A program made the translations under genes and the position numbers. From Lamprobacter sp964516305 (GTDB taxonomy: Bacteria; Pseudomonadota; Gammaproteobacteria; Chromatiales; Chromatiaceae): a stretch of DNA of 17,929 nt. Shown piece after piece: positions 8,501-14,507 of the stretch. Within the stretch, counting starts at the first letter, position 1, and every line of letters begins with the position of its first letter. A model generated the notes under the pieces. It did not search any database and was not told where the DNA came from. It saw only the letters and a list, made by a program, of their open reading frames with translations. The stretch is from assembly GCA_964516305.1 (NCBI GenBank), contig CAZEZH010000062.1:1-17929 (forward strand), read 5' to 3'.

Positions 8501-11500
8501 GTGGAGGAATCCGGTCTGCTCGGCCGTCAGGCGCGCCTCGCGCCGCTCGAGTGGTCGGCTCATCCACCAGGCTAACAGGGGCGCTGCGAGCCAGGCCAGC
8601 AGCACGGGCAAAGCCAGCAGCAGCGCTCTCGGCTCATTCATCACCAGACCCACGGCCGCGATCAGCGCCAGGGCCGGGGCGATCCACATACTGCGGTAGA
8701 CGCCGGCGAGCCCCTGGCGTTTGCGCTCCAGGTCGCCCGAGGAGGTCCATTCGAGCAGGCCGCGCCGGCTGATACCCAATCGCCATAGGGTGCGGATCAC
8801 GGCATCGAGGCTGAAGTAGGCCTCGTAGGGAAGACAGGCCAGATTGAACAGTGCCTGCGTTAACCGTTGGCCCGCGGTACGCGCCGCAGTAGCCAGATGC
8901 GCCGGCCAGCGCAGGTCGCCGGGCTTGCTCAGCGCGCTGAGTATCGCAGTCAGCAGCGCCGGAATCAGCAGGATGCCCAGCACCGCTAGCGTCCAGACGA
9001 CCGGCTTGGCCAGCAGCACCAGACCCAGCACCAGCAGCGCGGTCAGGGCTGCGGGCACCAGACTGCGGCGTAGGTTATCGGCCAGCTTCCAGCGCGACAG
9101 GGCCGAGATCGGATTGCGGTGCGAGCCGCCGTCACGACCAGGCACACGCGGCAGCAGCCACTGGGCAATCTGCCAGTCGCCGCGAATCCAGCGATGGCGG
9201 CGGCTCACATCGGCGCTGTAGCAGGCTGGATAGTCCTCGTAGAGCTGCACATCGCAGAGCAGACCGGAGCGCGCATAGCAGCCCTCGAGCAGGTCGTGAC
9301 TGAGGATACGATTCTCAGGGAAATGATCATCGAGCGCCTGCTCGAAGGCATCGACCGAGTAGATCCCCTTGCCGATGAAGGAGCCTTCCTGAAACCAGTC
9401 CTGATAGAGATCCGACACCACCTGGGTATAGGGATCGATGCCGGCGTCTTGTCCATGCAGGCGCGCGAAGCGCGAGCGATTGGCGCCGGGCAGGCTCACG
9501 GCTACGCGCGGCTGCAGGATGCCGTAGCCCTCGCGGACACGGCCCAAGGCCGGGTCGAAGCGTGGCTGATTCAGCGGGTGCTCCATGGCGCCGACCATCT
9601 CCCGGGCGGCGTCGCGGGGGAGCTGGGTATCGGTATCCAGGGTGATGACATAGCGCACCTGCGAGAGGATCTGGGTATCGCCGACGATCAGCGAGAAGCG
9701 CTCGTCCTTATCAGCGCTTAGCAGGGCGTTCAGGTTCGCGAGCTTGCCGCGCTTGCGCTCGTAGCCCATCCAGACCCCTTCCTGCGGGTTCCAGCGACGC
9801 GAGCGATGAAACAAAAAGAAATTGTCGTCGCTGGCGCGCGGGTACTTGGCATTGAGCGTGGCGATGCCCTGCGCCGCCAGCTCGATCAGAGCCTGATCGC
9901 CAGCCAAGGTCTCGCTCGTCGCATCAAGGAGATCAGTCAGCAGACCAAAGTGCAGATGCGCGTCGCGATTGGCCAGGAAGCGCACCTCCAGCGACTCGAT
10001 CAGGGCCTCGACCCCGCGCGCACTAACGAGCATGGTGGGTGTCACCACCAGGGTCCGCGCTTCCGACGGGATGGCGTCTGAAAAATCCAGACGTGGCAAC
10101 GGATGGGGCGTGGCCAGCAGACTCGCCAGCCAGTTCAGCAGCGCAACCGCCAGCTGACTGGTGCCGATTACGGCCAGCACAAGGAGGATCGGCAGGAGCC
10201 AACCTGGGGCCCCCTCGGCCTGTGTCATCAAGCCCCAGGAAAAGCCGACCGTCAGCACCAGGATGCCACCGAGGTAGAGCGCCAATGGGCCGCGCCCTCC
10301 TGGTCTCTGCAGCGACGCCAGGCTCGAGCGACGCACCCCTGCACGCTGCTCGAGCTGCGGCAATCCGCGATCGATCAGATAATAGCCCACATGCGCGGTA
10401 CGCCCATTTGGCTGGGCTGCCGCCTTGGCTTGACCATTGGACTCCGCGCAGGACTGTGCCAGCTCGATCGCCGCGCGCGCCACCTCGGTCTCGGACAACT
10501 GGCCGCGCTTGGCGAACTTTTCCACCACATGTCGGTAGCGATCGCGCGTCGCAAAATCCATGCGCCCATAAAGCCCGTCAGGGTCCTCGCGCAGGGTGCG
10601 CTCCACCAGGCTCATGGTTTCAACCAGCTCGCGCCAGTCCATCGCCCCAAGGAATCGCAAGCTGCCGATGCTATTGCCGATGGAGACCTGATCCGCGGCC
10701 TGTTGCTGATTCTCGACCCGCACCAGTTGTTCAATGGTCCGGCCCGACTCGGCGAGCTGTTGCTCAATCCAGGTCAACGGCAGGGCTAGCGCGGCGCTTC
10801 GCCCTTGCAGTCGACGCGCCAACTCGGCGACGAAGGCGCCCGACGTCGGCGGGCGGGACCGGGCCATGTCCGCGATCACCAGGATCAGGTTCTTCGGATC
10901 AGTCTCGGTCATCGCCAGCATACGATCGGCCCAACCATCGGCCAGGTTCTGGTCGATCCGACTGGCGGCAACGCGGGCCGTGACGCGGCGAAGATTCTCG
11001 ATCAGCGCTAGACGCAGCATAATCGGGATGGCCCATAGCTCGCCCAGGCGCAAAACCGTGACGTCCTGATAAGCGGCGATGAACCGACTCAGATTCTCCG
11101 GGTCGACCCGACCATCACCATGCGCGATGACCTCCAGCGCCAGGTCATAGACCCTGGGCAGACCTGCTGAGGGACCGTTGCGCAGACGCGGCAGCTCCCG
11201 GCTGTAACCCTTGGGCAGATGCCGCTTGGCGGTGCGGATCTGTTCCTCGATCAGATAAAAGTTGTCGAGCAGCCATTCACCGGCTGGCGCGATCCGACGG
11301 CTCTCCGACACTGCGAGCATGAGCAGCCGACAACTCGCGGTCAGGACCTTCTCGTTGGCGTTCAAACGCCCGAGCAGACGATCCGGCGGATGTTTGGAGA
11401 TCAAACGATGCGAGGCCGCGAGCACCTTGCCGTGCTGCTCCATCTGCGCCGCACTGAACAGCTCCGAGCGCAGCGGCGGCTCGTCACCCGTGATCTGATC

Positions 11501-11581
11501 GGTCAGCTCGTCAGGACCCACCCATGCCCGCATTGTCAGCAAGACCTTGCGCATCGTCCTCTTTATCGGATTCAAGTGCAC
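2594..11581 (-). CDS. ndvB: Cyclic beta-1,2-glucan synthase (NdvB/ChvB/Cgs type), about 2995 residues
   Basis: This giant inner-membrane enzyme makes periplasmic cyclic beta-1,2-glucan from UDP-glucose. The N-terminal region (1-430) is followed by TM segments near 432-452 and 459-490. A GT84 glycosyltransferase domain (about 500-835) carries DTD at 649-651, SHDLLEG at 761-767 and RRHRWIRGDW at 794-803. TM pairs follow at about 842-883 and 966-1005. A middle glycoamylase-like domain (about 1015-1625, the region assigned to cyclisation, GH189) contains VPWGVSESGYN and FMAHHQGM. The GH94 chain-length module has two related beta-sandwich parts (about 1645-1970 and 2165-2435) and an alpha/alpha barrel (about 2480-2910) with GSGDWNDGMN at 2646-2655 and GRGGWTWYTGSAGW at 2891-2904. 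Length is near the usual 2800-2900, extended by low-complexity loops at 1231-1256, 1284-1345, 1840-1875 and 2712-2737. The start is ambiguous: GTG 11581 (AGGAG three bases away), TTG 11575 (nine bases) or ATG 11554. Confidence 0.92.
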   Translation of the reverse strand: MHLNPIKRTMRKVLLTMRAWVGPDELTDQITGDEPPLRSELFSAAQMEQHGKVLAASHRLISKHPPDRLLGRLNANEKVLTASCRLLMLAVSESRRIAPAGEWLLDNFYLIEEQIRTAKRHLPKGYSRELPRLRNGPSAGLPRVYDLALEVIAHGDGRVDPENLSRFIAAYQDVTVLRLGELWAIPIMLRLALIENLRRVTARVAASRIDQNLADGWADRMLAMTETDPKNLILVIADMARSRPPTSGAFVAELARRLQGRSAALALPLTWIEQQLAESGRTIEQLVRVENQQQAADQVSIGNSIGSLRFLGAMDWRELVETMSLVERTLREDPDGLYGRMDFATRDRYRHVVEKFAKRGQLSETEVARAAIELAQSCAESNGQAKAAAQPNGRTAHVGYYLIDRGLPQLEQRAGVRRSSLASLQRPGGRGPLALYLGGILVLTVGFSWGLMTQAEGAPGWLLPILLVLAVIGTSQLAVALLNWLASLLATPHPLPRLDFSDAIPSEARTLVVTPTMLVSARGVEALIESLEVRFLANRDAHLHFGLLTDLLDATSETLAGDQALIELAAQGIATLNAKYPRASDDNFFLFHRSRRWNPQEGVWMGYERKRGKLANLNALLSADKDERFSLIVGDTQILSQVRYVITLDTDTQLPRDAAREMVGAMEHPLNQPRFDPALGRVREGYGILQPRVAVSLPGANRSRFARLHGQDAGIDPYTQVVSDLYQDWFQEGSFIGKGIYSVDAFEQALDDHFPENRILSHDLLEGCYARSGLLCDVQLYEDYPACYSADVSRRHRWIRGDWQIAQWLLPRVPGRDGGSHRNPISALSRWKLADNLRRSLVPAALTALLVLGLVLLAKPVVWTLAVLGILLIPALLTAILSALSKPGDLRWPAHLATAARTAGQRLTQALFNLACLPYEAYFSLDAVIRTLWRLGISRRGLLEWTSSGDLERKRQGLAGVYRSMWIAPALALIAAVGLVMNEPRALLLALPVLLAWLAAPLLAWWMSRPLERREARLTAEQTGFLHSSARKTWAFFETYVGAEDHWLPPDNLQEHPVAVVAHRTSPTNMGLALLANLAAHDFGYLSSGGLLARTSDALRTMTTLDRYRGHFFNWYDTQSLEPLAPRYISSVDSGNLAAHLSTLQPGLLELIDAPILNPRWLEGIGDTWKTLTDALAAAPESGRRLALPKPLSQFQQTLESARLLPPISLSEARGCLEALAAQAEEATRELDTQTEAEAEAEAGAGAGTGAKDGITVWMHRLARQCRALLDDLLFLAPWLAAAGSSAGQDAPSQSDTHSQPPLSLTLRQLAELELNAGDESAHSGQPDHADHADHRTPRPDRAAQPARERIREIQQLALTVGDLARLDYGFLFDEAQMLLAIGYNVDERRCDTSYYDLLASEARLGCFVAIAQSQLPQESWFALGRLLTRAAGNATLLSWSGSMFEYLMPLLVMPSYDNTLLEQTYRTAVARQIAYGKERGVPWGVSESGYNGVDAQLNYQYRAFGVPGLGLKRWLAEDLVIAPYASALALLVAPEAACQNLQRLAASGLAGPFGFYEAIDYTASRLPRGQASAVVRSFMAHHQGMTLLSLAALLLERPMQRRFAAVPAFQATALLLQERIPKTTVFFADTHGEITGERASDSSLEAPIRVLDSPDTPHPEVQLLSNGRYHVMVTNAGGGYSRWNELAVTRWREDSTCDPWGSFCYLHDLESGAVWSSAYQPTLTTPDRFEAIFSEGRAEFRRRDQEIEAYTEIVVSPEDDLELRRLRLTNRSRTRRVIEVTSYSEVVLAPAAADVLHPAFSNLFIQTEILHSGSAILCHRRPRSQDESSPWMFHALVVRRGSASAQSGAQDSAPVGDQNSRETSAPDSIDFSARDPSYETDRMRFIGRDRTLVAPLAMDKSGALSGSAGSVLDPMVAIRQRIVLEADQTTTIDLIQGIGETREQAVGLVEKYRDTSLANRIFDLAWTHSQVVLRQLNATPADAQLYGSLASSILYTNASLRAEPGVLAQNRRGQSGLWSHAVSGDVPIVLCQIADRANIALVHQLVQAHAYWRLKGLTVDLVIWNEDRAGYRQLLQEQILGLIAAGVEAHVVDRPGGIFIRPADQISDEDRVLFQTVARAILSDSRGTLAEQITRRAPLPKPMPLLKASSGSRAGERQRVGRTPPALRFDNGLGGFSADGREYVITTKPGQTTPAPWVNVLANAHFGTVVSASGGAYTWSENAHEFRLTPWHNDPVSDVHGEAFYLRDEISGQVWSPTPLPAGGATPYVCRHGFGYSVFEHREAGIDSELWVYVGLDAPVKYMVLKLHNDSGRARRLSATGYVEWVLGDLRPKSALHVVTEIDPTSGALFARNPYNSEFADRLAFFDVDDPARTLCGDRTEFLGRNGTLSHPAALVRTRLSGRVGPALDACGALQTHFDLAAGQSHEIVFRLGVVGRRGAEDAGLLAQPHRGAVAARAVLDAVQDYWTRTLGAVQVETPDPSLDLLANGWLLYQTLACRFWARSGDYQSGGAFGFRDQLQDSMALVHAEPGEVRAHLLRCAGRQFREGDVQHWWHPPTGRGVRTRCSDDYLWLPLATCRYVLVTGDTGVLDEMAPFLDGRLVSGEDDGYYDLPGQCEESASLYDHCVRAILHGLRMGEHGLPLIGSGDWNDGMNLVGIKGRGESVWLGFFLHEVLTQFAELARSRGDAPLIERCQEEAERLRQNLEQYGWDGGRGERLGGSLDEGPDESRDESPYGTWYRRAYFDDGTPLGSATSPECRIDSIAQSWSVLSGVAAPERARQAMEALNTHLVRRDAGLIQLLDPPFDTSSLEPGYIKGYVPGVRENGGQYTHAAIWATMAFAQRGDQARAWELFGMINPINHGCSAEEIATYKVEPYVIAADVYGVEPHVGRGGWTWYTGSAGWMYRLILDSLLGLRLEGETLRIEPCLPPAWDGFTIHYRYRETPYHISVRPIGRLENREGETTQVMADGVELEGSTIPLVDDRREHLVEIRVR
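7838..7884 (-). repeat. In-frame tandem repeat encoding Glu-Ala and Gly-Ala runs in ndvB
   Basis: A short tandem repeat, GGCTTC/GGCTCC-like on the plus strand, encodes the TEAEAEAEAGAGAG stretch (about residues 1235-1248). It sits in a linker between conserved blocks of the middle domain of the glucan synthase. Unit length is six bases, so copy-number change would keep the reading frame. It is likely a recent slippage expansion. Confidence 0.6.
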
Positions 11582-11615
11582 AGTCTCCTAAGTGGGTGGG
11601 TGATTGGGTCGTAAA

Positions 11616-11644
11616 ACAAAAAATGCAGGCTCAGAATGGCTGCA
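11616..11644 (-). terminator. Probable intrinsic terminator of the Thivi_2564-family gene
   Basis: On the minus strand, TGCAG and CTGCA arms (11640-11644 and 11624-11628) enclose an 11-base centre in which one more C-G pair can form, and six T residues follow (11618-11623). It lies 32 bases after the stop of the small membrane protein gene and only about 35 bases before the glucan synthase start. The ndvB promoter must therefore overlap it, or ndvB depends on read-through. Confidence 0.5.
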
Positions 11645-11676
11645 AAATTTCAGGACGAATGGTGTGCGACGGTCAG

Positions 11677-11865
11677 TTAACCGACCTGCACCGAAGACAA
11701 CCCGGGCAGGAGCCCAAAGACCGACAACAGCCAGAGAATCACGAGGATCACGACGACCACATTCAGGATCTTTTTGATTTTGCCGTCCATTGGCAGGTAG
11801 TTATTGATCAACCAAAGGATCAATCCTACGACGGCAAGTGTGACAATCAATGAAATTAAAGGCAT
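11677..11865 (-). CDS. Thivi_2564-family small inner-membrane protein, 62 residues
   Basis: The protein has two hydrophobic helices (about residues 3-22 and 33-54) separated by a short polar loop, NNYLPMDGKIKK. That layout and the MPLISLIVTLAVVGLILWL opening match the family named after Thivi_2564 of Thiocystis violascens, whose members are all about this size and have no assigned function. The start at 11865 is preferred over an in-frame upstream codon because AGGAG lies seven bases before it and because family members begin MPLI. The dyad element B lies 67 bases upstream. It shares a divergent intergenic region with the first Crp/Fnr gene. A likely terminator follows. Being next to stress-type regulators suggests an envelope-stress role, but that is inference. 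Confidence 0.88.
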   Translation of the reverse strand: MPLISLIVTLAVVGLILWLINNYLPMDGKIKKILNVVVVILVILWLLSVFGLLPGLSSVQVG

Positions 11866-11932
11866 GGCGTTTCTCCTGTTCAAAGGGCTCTAACGTTGGG
11901 TATAGGCACCACCATAGTGCCCGGCATAGCGA

Positions 11933-11952
11933 GCGTCTGTTCGCTAGCGCAC
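11933..11952 (-). promoter_or_regulatory. Dyad element, copy B, between the Thivi_2564-family gene and crp/fnr gene 1
   Basis: On the minus strand this reads GTGCGCTAGCGAACAGACGC. It ends 67 bases before the Thivi_2564-family start and lies, in inverse orientation, 113 bases before the first Crp/Fnr gene. It therefore sits where it could control both divergent genes. Fifteen of 20 bases match copy A and 16 of 20 match copy C. Confidence 0.6.
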
Positions 11953-12065
11953 CGACCCGACGGATCAACAAGCGTATTGCTGCCCCATCACGGCTGATCG
12001 GCTAACGACCTTCACCTTGTTGCCGTCTGCTCTTCGACCAACACCGAGCAACGAGGAGAACGCGC

Positions 12066-12782
12066 ATGCAGATGGAGCCCCCGAAGCCACCGAGTCAGTT
12101 TGGTAATCGGCTCCTGGCGGCGCTGCCCGAGTATGACCAAGCACAAATTCTGTCGAAGAGCGAGTGCGTCGAGCTGCACCGTGGCCAAGTATTGGGTGAG
12201 CCTGGCGTGCAAATCCGCGAGGTCTACTTCCCGACGGACAGCTTTGTGTCCCTGGTGACCCCACCCATGGATCACCCCGGCCTGGAGGTGTGGCTCACCG
12301 GCAGCGAAGGCATGATCGGGGCGCCCCTCGTGCTGGGTGTCGACCACAGGCTGCTACAGGCCTTGGTTCAGGGCGCGGGGCCGGCGTGGCGCATGAGCGC
12401 CGACGCATTTGCCGAGGCGTTGCGCGAGAGCGACGCCCTACATCGGCGCCTCGACCGCTATCTGTCCGTGTTAATGACCCAGGCTGAGCGGATGGTGGCA
12501 TGCACCCGCTTTCATGTCGTTGAGGCACGCCTTGCGCGCTGGCTGTTGATGTCGCAGGACCGGGCGCACTCGAACCGCTTCCATGTCACCCACGAGGTGC
12601 TTGCCGCCATGCTGGGCGTGCGCCGCGCCGGCGTCACCCGGGCGGCGACAGCCTTGCAAGCCTGCCAGCTCATCGATTACCGCCGGGGGGAGGTCACCAT
12701 CCTCGACCGGGCGGGTCTTCGGTCTGCGGCTTGCGGCTGCTATGAGGCGATGGAGGCGATCTATACGCAAATCCTGGACTGA
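12066..12782 (+). CDS. Crp/Fnr-type transcriptional regulator, paralogue 1
   Basis: The 238-residue protein has an N-terminal cNMP-binding-like beta-barrel (about 15-125), a dimerisation helix (about 126-160) and a C-terminal winged helix (about 170-225). The helix-turn-helix is HEVLAAMLGVRRAGVTRAATALQ (176-198). The phrase REVYFPTDSFVSLVTP is typical of a subfamily whose members read YVYFPTTxIVSLL. It lacks the N-terminal cysteine cluster of FNR and the Arg-Ser of the cAMP phosphate-binding cassette, so its signal is unknown. GAGGAG ends seven bases before the ATG. It is divergent from the Thivi_2564-family gene, with dyad copy B between them, and lies 226 bases ahead of paralogue 2. The HTH is nearly the same as in paralogue 2, so the two may share sites. 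Confidence 0.88.
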   Translation: MQMEPPKPPSQFGNRLLAALPEYDQAQILSKSECVELHRGQVLGEPGVQIREVYFPTDSFVSLVTPPMDHPGLEVWLTGSEGMIGAPLVLGVDHRLLQALVQGAGPAWRMSADAFAEALRESDALHRRLDRYLSVLMTQAERMVACTRFHVVEARLARWLLMSQDRAHSNRFHVTHEVLAAMLGVRRAGVTRAATALQACQLIDYRRGEVTILDRAGLRSAACGCYEAMEAIYTQILD

Positions 12783-12914
12783 CGCGCTCCTGACTGGGCA
12801 GCTCATGCCCCGATGGTCGAGGACGGAAGGCGGTTTCCCCGCAACGCGACGGGCACCCTGGGCCGCGCTCGGCTTATGGCGACCTTCAGCGACCACTGGT
12901 CCGCCCCGCAGTTT

Positions 12915-12934
12915 GTGCGTTATCGTACTGAGAT
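12915..12934 (+). promoter_or_regulatory. Dyad element, copy D, upstream of crp/fnr gene 2
   Basis: GTGCGTTATCGTACTGAGAT, with core GTGCGTTATCGTAC, ends 74 bases before the ATG of the second Crp/Fnr gene. It keeps all ten invariant bases of the 14-base core but diverges in the tail. If a product of this locus binds it, this is an autoregulatory site. Confidence 0.5.
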
Positions 12935-13008
12935 TGGCCCGGATCATCTGAGGCTGTTCACCGCACAGGTCCGATCCCGCATCCAGGCGCTCATTCGAGA
13001 AGCGACTC

Positions 13009-13758
13009 ATGACCACCGCGCCCACGCCGACATCGGCGTCTCCGCTCCAGAATCATCTGCTCGCCGCTCTACCCAAGGCGGAGTACAAGCATCTGCACGC
13101 TCACCTCGAGCCGGCTCCCCTGCCCCTCGGTAAGGTCCTGTACGAGTCCGGCGAGGGACTGAACTATGTCTATTTTCCGACCACCGCCATCGTCTCCCTG
13201 CTGTATGTGATGGAGAATGGCGCCTCCGCCGAGATCGCTGTGGTCGGTAACGAGGGCATCGTTGGCATCGCCGTCTTCATGGGAGGGGAAACGATGCCGA
13301 ATCGCGCCGTGGTGCAGAGCGCAGGCCATGCCTATCGCTTGAAGGGTCCTGTGCTCAAGCAGGAACTCGCCCGTGCCGGCGGGCGCCGACACGGGAGCTT
13401 ACAGCCGCTGTTGCTGCGCTACACCATGGCCCTGCTGACCCAGATGGCTCAGACCGCTGTCTGTAATCGCCACCACACGATCGACCAGCAGCTCTGTCGC
13501 TGGCTGCTGCTCAGTCTGGACCGGCTGCCGTCGAACGAGCTGGAGATGACCCAGGAGTTGATCGCCAACATGCTGGGTGTCCGGCGCGAGGGCGTCACTG
13601 AGGCCGCCGGACGTTTGCAGAGCGCCGGGTTGATCCGCTATAGCCGGGGACACATCAGGATCTTGGACCGGCCGGGACTGGAGGCCCGGGTCTGCGAGTG
13701 TTACGAGGTAGTACGGCGGGAGTTCGAGCGCCTGCTTCCGGAGCGGACGCTGTCCTAA
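13009..13758 (+). CDS. Crp/Fnr-type transcriptional regulator, paralogue 2
   Basis: The 249-residue regulator has an effector barrel (about 15-130) containing GKVLYESGEGLNYVYFPTT and AEIAVVGNEGIVGIAVFMG, a dimerisation helix (about 131-170) and a winged helix (about 175-235). Its HTH is QELIANMLGVRREGVTEAAGRLQ (182-204), nearly the same as in paralogue 1. The long N-terminal Thr/Pro/Ser stretch is not conserved in the family and the true start could be slightly later. The ribosome binding site is weak (GAGAAG about seven bases before the ATG). No FNR-type cysteine cluster or cAMP signature is visible, so the ligand is unknown. Copy D of the dyad element lies upstream. The stop overlaps the stop of the convergent cheB remnant by four bases. 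Confidence 0.9.
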   Translation: MTTAPTPTSASPLQNHLLAALPKAEYKHLHAHLEPAPLPLGKVLYESGEGLNYVYFPTTAIVSLLYVMENGASAEIAVVGNEGIVGIAVFMGGETMPNRAVVQSAGHAYRLKGPVLKQELARAGGRRHGSLQPLLLRYTMALLTQMAQTAVCNRHHTIDQQLCRWLLLSLDRLPSNELEMTQELIANMLGVRREGVTEAAGRLQSAGLIRYSRGHIRILDRPGLEARVCECYEVVRREFERLLPERTLS

Positions 13759-14378
13759 TCCATCATCGGGTCCGAGGGTCGGCCGAATAGATACCCCTGA
13801 CACCAGTTGACCCCGGGGGCATAGCGCTCCAGTAGGCGTCGCTCGATCTCCCGACCCAGATCATAGACCCGATGTTCGGACCCGGACGGGCTGGCCCTTG
13901 CCGGCTCATCGCGCGGCGCTTTGGCCTGCATGGCCATTGCGTTCAAGGGCCCTGTGGCGACCGATTTCTTGCGGTAGAGCTTGTCGGCCAGACTGCTGAA
14001 GAACAGGTCGACCAGGTTATAGGTGCGCGCCTGCTGGCCGCCCTCAGGCATGACAACCAAGCGATTGTGCAGCAGGCTCAGCTGCTGCCCGGGGGCGATG
14101 GCGTAGACCTGATTGGGCGCCACCTGCAGGCCGTCGCTGGCCAGCGGGATGGGCATGGGACAGTCTTTGGCGAGCAGCTCGACCAGCAGCGAGGAATGGG
14201 TCGGGTCCAGATGCTGGATCAGCACGAAAGCCATCCCCGTATCCGTCGGCAGCTCCCGCAACAGCGCCTTGAACGCCGCCAGGCCGCCGGCCGAGGCCCC
14301 GACCCCGACAACCGGAATGTCCTCAGTCGGGGTTGTTGCAGCAGCACTCGAGGAGAGTTCGTCGTTGTCTTCGCTCAT
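13755..14378 (-). pseudogene. Truncated CheB methylesterase with a patchwork C-terminus
   Basis: Residues 20-135 are the N-terminal half of a CheB methylesterase domain of the CheB-CheR hybrid type. The serine motif GVGASAGG (25-32), the histidine in QHLDPTH (55-61) and LVDLFFSSLADKL (122-134) are all present. The next block, normally VVLSGxGxDGxxGLxxIK and carrying the catalytic Asp, is missing. Instead come about 30 low-information residues, then VYDLGREIERRLLERYAPGV (171-190), which resembles the linker before the PAS part of CheB-CheR fusions. The end is WCQGYLFGRP (192-201), which resembles the C-terminus of EAL phosphodiesterases. The ORF therefore looks like the product of at least two deletions joining three gene pieces. 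It lacks a full catalytic triad and has no visible CheR, PAS or EAL catalytic domain. It may still be transcribed. Confidence 0.75.
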
Positions 14379-14476
14379 CGTGCTGAGCCTTGATTCACGC
14401 CAATGACTTACCCTGGTACTGCTCGAGAATCCAGCAGGCCATGAGGAGACCGGATCTCAGGGCGTCCAAGCTGGAG

Positions 14477-14502
14477 GACCCGAGGTTGGCCCGGGTCGGG
14501 TC
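14477..14502 (-). terminator. Possible hairpin just after aioA
   Basis: GACCCGA (14477-14483) and TCGGGTC (14496-14502) form a perfect seven-base GC-rich stem with a 12-base loop. It begins six bases after the aioA stop. No T-run follows, so it could be a weak or factor-assisted terminator or an mRNA-stabilising 3' stem. Confidence 0.35.
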
Positions 14503-14507
14503 AGTTC

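Noticed and set aside
12783..13008. A small gene between the two Crp/Fnr genes (frame from 12813)
   Set aside because: It has no ribosome binding site, its composition is poor, and it runs out of frame into the second regulator.
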